A stretch of 40,146 bases of DNA from a virus: positions 1 to 40,146 of IMG/VR virus record IMGVR_UViG_3300037493_003139, one strand, 5' to 3'. Under the pieces are notes generated by a model. That model saw only the letters and a program-made list of their open reading frames with translations. It was not told where the DNA came from and did not search any database. The number at the start of each line of letters is the position of its first letter. The first letter of the stretch is position 1. Of the stretch, positions 38,546-40,146 are shown in pieces. The position numbers and the translations under genes are program-made.

Positions 38546-38958
38546 GTAACCTCGAAGTGCATAAATTTCGTCGAAAGTACACGCATATTTTATAGATTGA
38601 GTGACTTTTGACGAAATTTTGCCAGTAGTAGTCAGATTTGTATCTACAAATTGGGCTGTGTAAGTTATTGATTTGTAAAGCTTAGTCTTAAGTCTATCTT
38701 ACTATTTATTATTTAATAAAAACTGTTAAATAATATATAGCTATATATATAAACTAAAAACTTTTTTTGCGCTAATCGATAGAACGATAGTAATAGTGCT
38801 ATATTAATTCTTATAAATCAGTAACTTAGCGTTTCTAAAATCCTACTACTGTTTAGTTTATTACTACTCGTTTTCGAGTAATTGAGACAGATTTGGCTTC
38901 ATATGGCTTCATAATCACTTTGTTATTAGTAAAATATGTTTTTACTACTATCGTTCGG
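38546..38958. other. AT-rich gene-free stretch with inverted repeats
   Basis: No credible gene on either strand. Contents: a 15-bp inverted repeat AAATTTCGTCGAAAG / CTTTTGACGAAATTT (38563-38577 and 38605-38619, one G-T pair), a strongly AT-rich run (about 38690-38770), an 11-bp inverted repeat GAACGATAGTA (38782-38792) / TACTATCGTTC (38946-38956), and a tandem TGGCTTCATA x2 (38894-38913). The combination is compatible with a replication origin, but nothing proves it. Confidence 0.6.
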
Positions 38959-39010
38959 ACATTGAGCGAATATGTAATTGCGCCACGAGGTTTACATATT
39001 CGCTCAATGT
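38959..39010. repeat. 19-bp perfect inverted repeat overlapping early promoter 3
   Basis: ACATTGAGCGAATATGTAA (38959-38977) and its exact reverse complement (38992-39010), 14 bases apart. The right arm covers most of the -35 hexamer and most of the spacer of promoter 3. Confidence 0.9.
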
Positions 39011-39045
39011 GATTATAATTATCTGAAGCATGCGAAGTATGCTTC
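38991..39045 (+). promoter_or_regulatory. Early promoter 3 with 5' hairpin
   Basis: TTTACA (38991-38996), 17 bases, TATAAT (39014-39019), hairpin GAAGCATGC-GAA-GTATGCTTC (39025-39045). Compared with promoter 1, one A-U pair of the stem is a G-U pair, so pairing in RNA is kept. CGCCACGAGG just upstream is shared with promoter 2. Leader and AGGAG before ATG 39074 match the sister cassettes. Confidence 0.85.
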
Positions 39046-39073
39046 AATGTAACAACCAACCAGGAGAATAATA

Positions 39074-39271
39074 ATGTCAGTATTTTACCAAGATTTATTA
39101 GAACGTGCCAACTACGTACTACAAGACCAGTTGCTTGAACTCAAGAATGCAGACTACACTGATCTGCCCGTCTTAGAGTGCCTAGCACATAATGTAGCAA
39201 GTCAAATCCAGTTTATACGAGAAATTGAAAGCGATATACTTAACCAGGAGGCACATAATGTCAACAGTTAA
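39074..39271 (+). CDS. Hypothetical early protein, 65 aa
   Basis: First gene behind early promoter 3, with AGGAG seven bases before ATG 39074. Helical and acidic: MSVFYQDLLERANYVLQDQL, then LPVLECLAHNVASQIQFIREIE. No family recognised. Its end overlaps the next gene by 14 bases and holds that gene's AGGAGG ribosome site. Confidence 0.75.
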   Translation: MSVFYQDLLERANYVLQDQLLELKNADYTDLPVLECLAHNVASQIQFIREIESDILNQEAHNVNS

Positions 39272-40061
39272 TACTGGCTCACCCGCGAAGAGTGTGCTTG
39301 ACCACTACATTGAGTCTATTAATCATAAGTCTGCCCAGCTTGAGCATTTAAAAGGCTTAACGGTACTAATGGCCATAGAGCTTGGGCGTGAGTTAGGCGA
39401 AGTGAAGGCAATCCTGCCCCACGGTGAGTTCATGCCTTGGGTAACGGTGCATACTAGCGTGAATCCAGGCAATGCTAATAAGTATATTAAACTGGCCAAA
39501 GAGCATGGCGACATTAGTTTACGAACTGATTTGTCTAATGTCAAGCTTAGTAAGTTGTTCCTGGCGTTAGGTGCCCCAGATACGATGGAGCAAGTGATTA
39601 GTGATGATGGCTTAGCCAGGGAGGAGATAACGAAACTTGCTCAGGTTGAGCGTGCACTAATAGAAGAGCAGAAGCGAACGGAGGACTGGCGTGTGCAGAA
39701 TAAGAGGCACATGGACACCATCAGAGCCCTGGAGATCGAGCTATCTCAGCACGGTCGTGATGACCAGAAGATAGCCATCATACGTAGAGAGATGGACTCA
39801 CTCCGCGCGACCATGGTGCAGGACAGGCTCAAGCATCAACAAGAGCTTCAGAAGGTGGCTCACTCGAAGAGTGGGACAAACAAAGAGCTTCAGAAAGACC
39901 TCGTGCGTAAGCAAAACGAGATCGAGGCTTTGAAGTCTAACACCTCGAACCCATCAGAGCGCAAGGTGTTAGTGCTTGCCCAGATCAAGTGGCATTCTGA
40001 CCAAGTGGCACTCCACAACAAGAGCCTAGTAGCATTGCAAGAGGAGTTATCGTCATTGTGA
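39258..40061 (+). CDS. DUF3102-like protein with long coiled coil, 267 aa
   Basis: AGGAGG nine bases before ATG 39258 decides the start; an open frame upstream is inside the previous gene. Residues about 35-95 match DUF3102: a helix, then ELGRELGEVKAILPHGEFMPWV, NANKYIKLAKEHG. The rest (about 120-267) is a charged coiled coil. DUF3102 proteins occur on plasmids and phages, with unclear DNA-related roles. The dispersed hairpin repeat copy 6 lies within the coding sequence (encoding VAHSKSGT), which suggests insertion of the element into the gene. Confidence 0.8.
   Translation: MSTVNTGSPAKSVLDHYIESINHKSAQLEHLKGLTVLMAIELGRELGEVKAILPHGEFMPWVTVHTSVNPGNANKYIKLAKEHGDISLRTDLSNVKLSKLFLALGAPDTMEQVISDDGLAREEITKLAQVERALIEEQKRTEDWRVQNKRHMDTIRALEIELSQHGRDDQKIAIIRREMDSLRATMVQDRLKHQQELQKVAHSKSGTNKELQKDLVRKQNEIEALKSNTSNPSERKVLVLAQIKWHSDQVALHNKSLVALQEELSSL
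39276..39296 (+). repeat. Degenerate copy 7 of the dispersed hairpin repeat
   Basis: GGCTCACCCGCGAAGAGTGT resembles the element with two or three changes near the N-terminus of the DUF3102-like gene. Could be chance. Confidence 0.4.
39857..39877 (+). repeat. Dispersed hairpin repeat, copy 6 (inside a gene)
   Basis: Core CTCACTCGAAGAGTGGGA, a full-length match to the element, in frame within the coiled-coil region of the DUF3102-like gene. Confidence 0.8.
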
Positions 40062-40146
40062 CCAAAACAGAACAGAAGGCCTATTTCGTAGCCAGAGCTA
40101 ACGAGGAAGCCAAGCGATTGAGAGACCAGTTACGTGCCCGCAAGGC
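40058..40146 (+). CDS. N-terminal part of a basic protein (cut by window edge)
   Basis: GTG 40058 overlaps the previous stop as GTGA, and the frame stays open for 29 codons to the window edge (VTKTEQKAYFVARANEEAKR...). No ATG is available, so a GTG start is assumed. Basic and helical. See the finding on the junction with the fragment at 1-177. Confidence 0.55.
   Translation, partial: MTKTEQKAYFVARANEEAKRLRDQLRARK

Noticed and set aside
38853-39059. 68-aa minus-strand open frame
   Set aside because: It covers early promoter 3, its inverted repeat and hairpin, has no ribosome site and opposes the operon.
1-40146. tRNA genes, integrase, lysogeny repressor, phage RNA polymerase
   Set aside because: I looked for T-loop-like sequences and characteristic protein motifs and saw none; a tRNA-scanning program was not available.

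Overview
The window is almost entirely the genome of a tailed bacteriophage. It carries large and small terminase, portal, scaffold, an SU10-like HK97-fold capsid protein, tail and ejection proteins, a GH24 lysozyme, and its own replication and nucleotide-metabolism genes. I see no tape-measure, sheath or baseplate genes, and there are several internal-virion/ejection proteins, so a short-tailed (podovirus-like) phage is the best reading. No integrase, lysogeny repressor, rRNA or tRNA was seen. The family A polymerase has Phe in the O-helix position that is usual for virulent phages. The base composition is AT-rich, the Shine-Dalgarno sites are strong (AGGAG) and the promoters look sigma70-like, which fits a Gram-negative, low-GC (perhaps freshwater) host. 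The host is an inference.

Layout: two arms diverge from a gene-free control region at 37332-37848 and converge at a structured terminator at 12571-12664. The rightward (+) arm runs from 37849 to the right edge and then, if the molecule closes on itself, from position 1 to 12570. It begins with small early genes (37849-40146 and 1-3089), then a primase/helicase, a small DNA-binding-like protein, a nucleotide module (DUF6378, ThyA-fold enzyme, dCMP deaminase, MazG-like), a probable ssDNA-binding protein, DNA polymerase, VRR-NUC nuclease and an SNF2-type helicase. The leftward (-) arm (37331 down to 12665) is the late arm: small terminase, large terminase, two tiny proteins, a zincin-like protein, portal, scaffold, capsid, terminator, lysis cassette, fibres and tail proteins, a cupin and a glycosyltransferase, and ejection proteins ending in a PcfJ-like domain.

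The + arm reuses one expression cassette. A TTTACA-17-TATAAT promoter is followed by a hairpin that starts at the predicted +1, then an unstructured CAACC-rich leader and an AGGAGAATAATAATG start. Three copies are nearly identical (179, 1360, 38991) and two are more diverged (5360, 37750). A second dispersed element, a short hairpin with core CACTCGAAGAGTG, occurs about seven times, only within the early/control region.

The most consequential gene-level observation is the ThyA-fold enzyme at 6251-7051. It carries Asp where thymidylate synthases have the uracil-reading Asn, the same change as in T4 dCMP hydroxymethylase. With the neighbouring dCMP deaminase and MazG-like pyrophosphatase, this suggests a modified-cytosine pathway, which is not proven here. 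Twelve small or revised genes, including six micro-genes of 23-59 codons, were placed from overlaps and ribosome binding sites.
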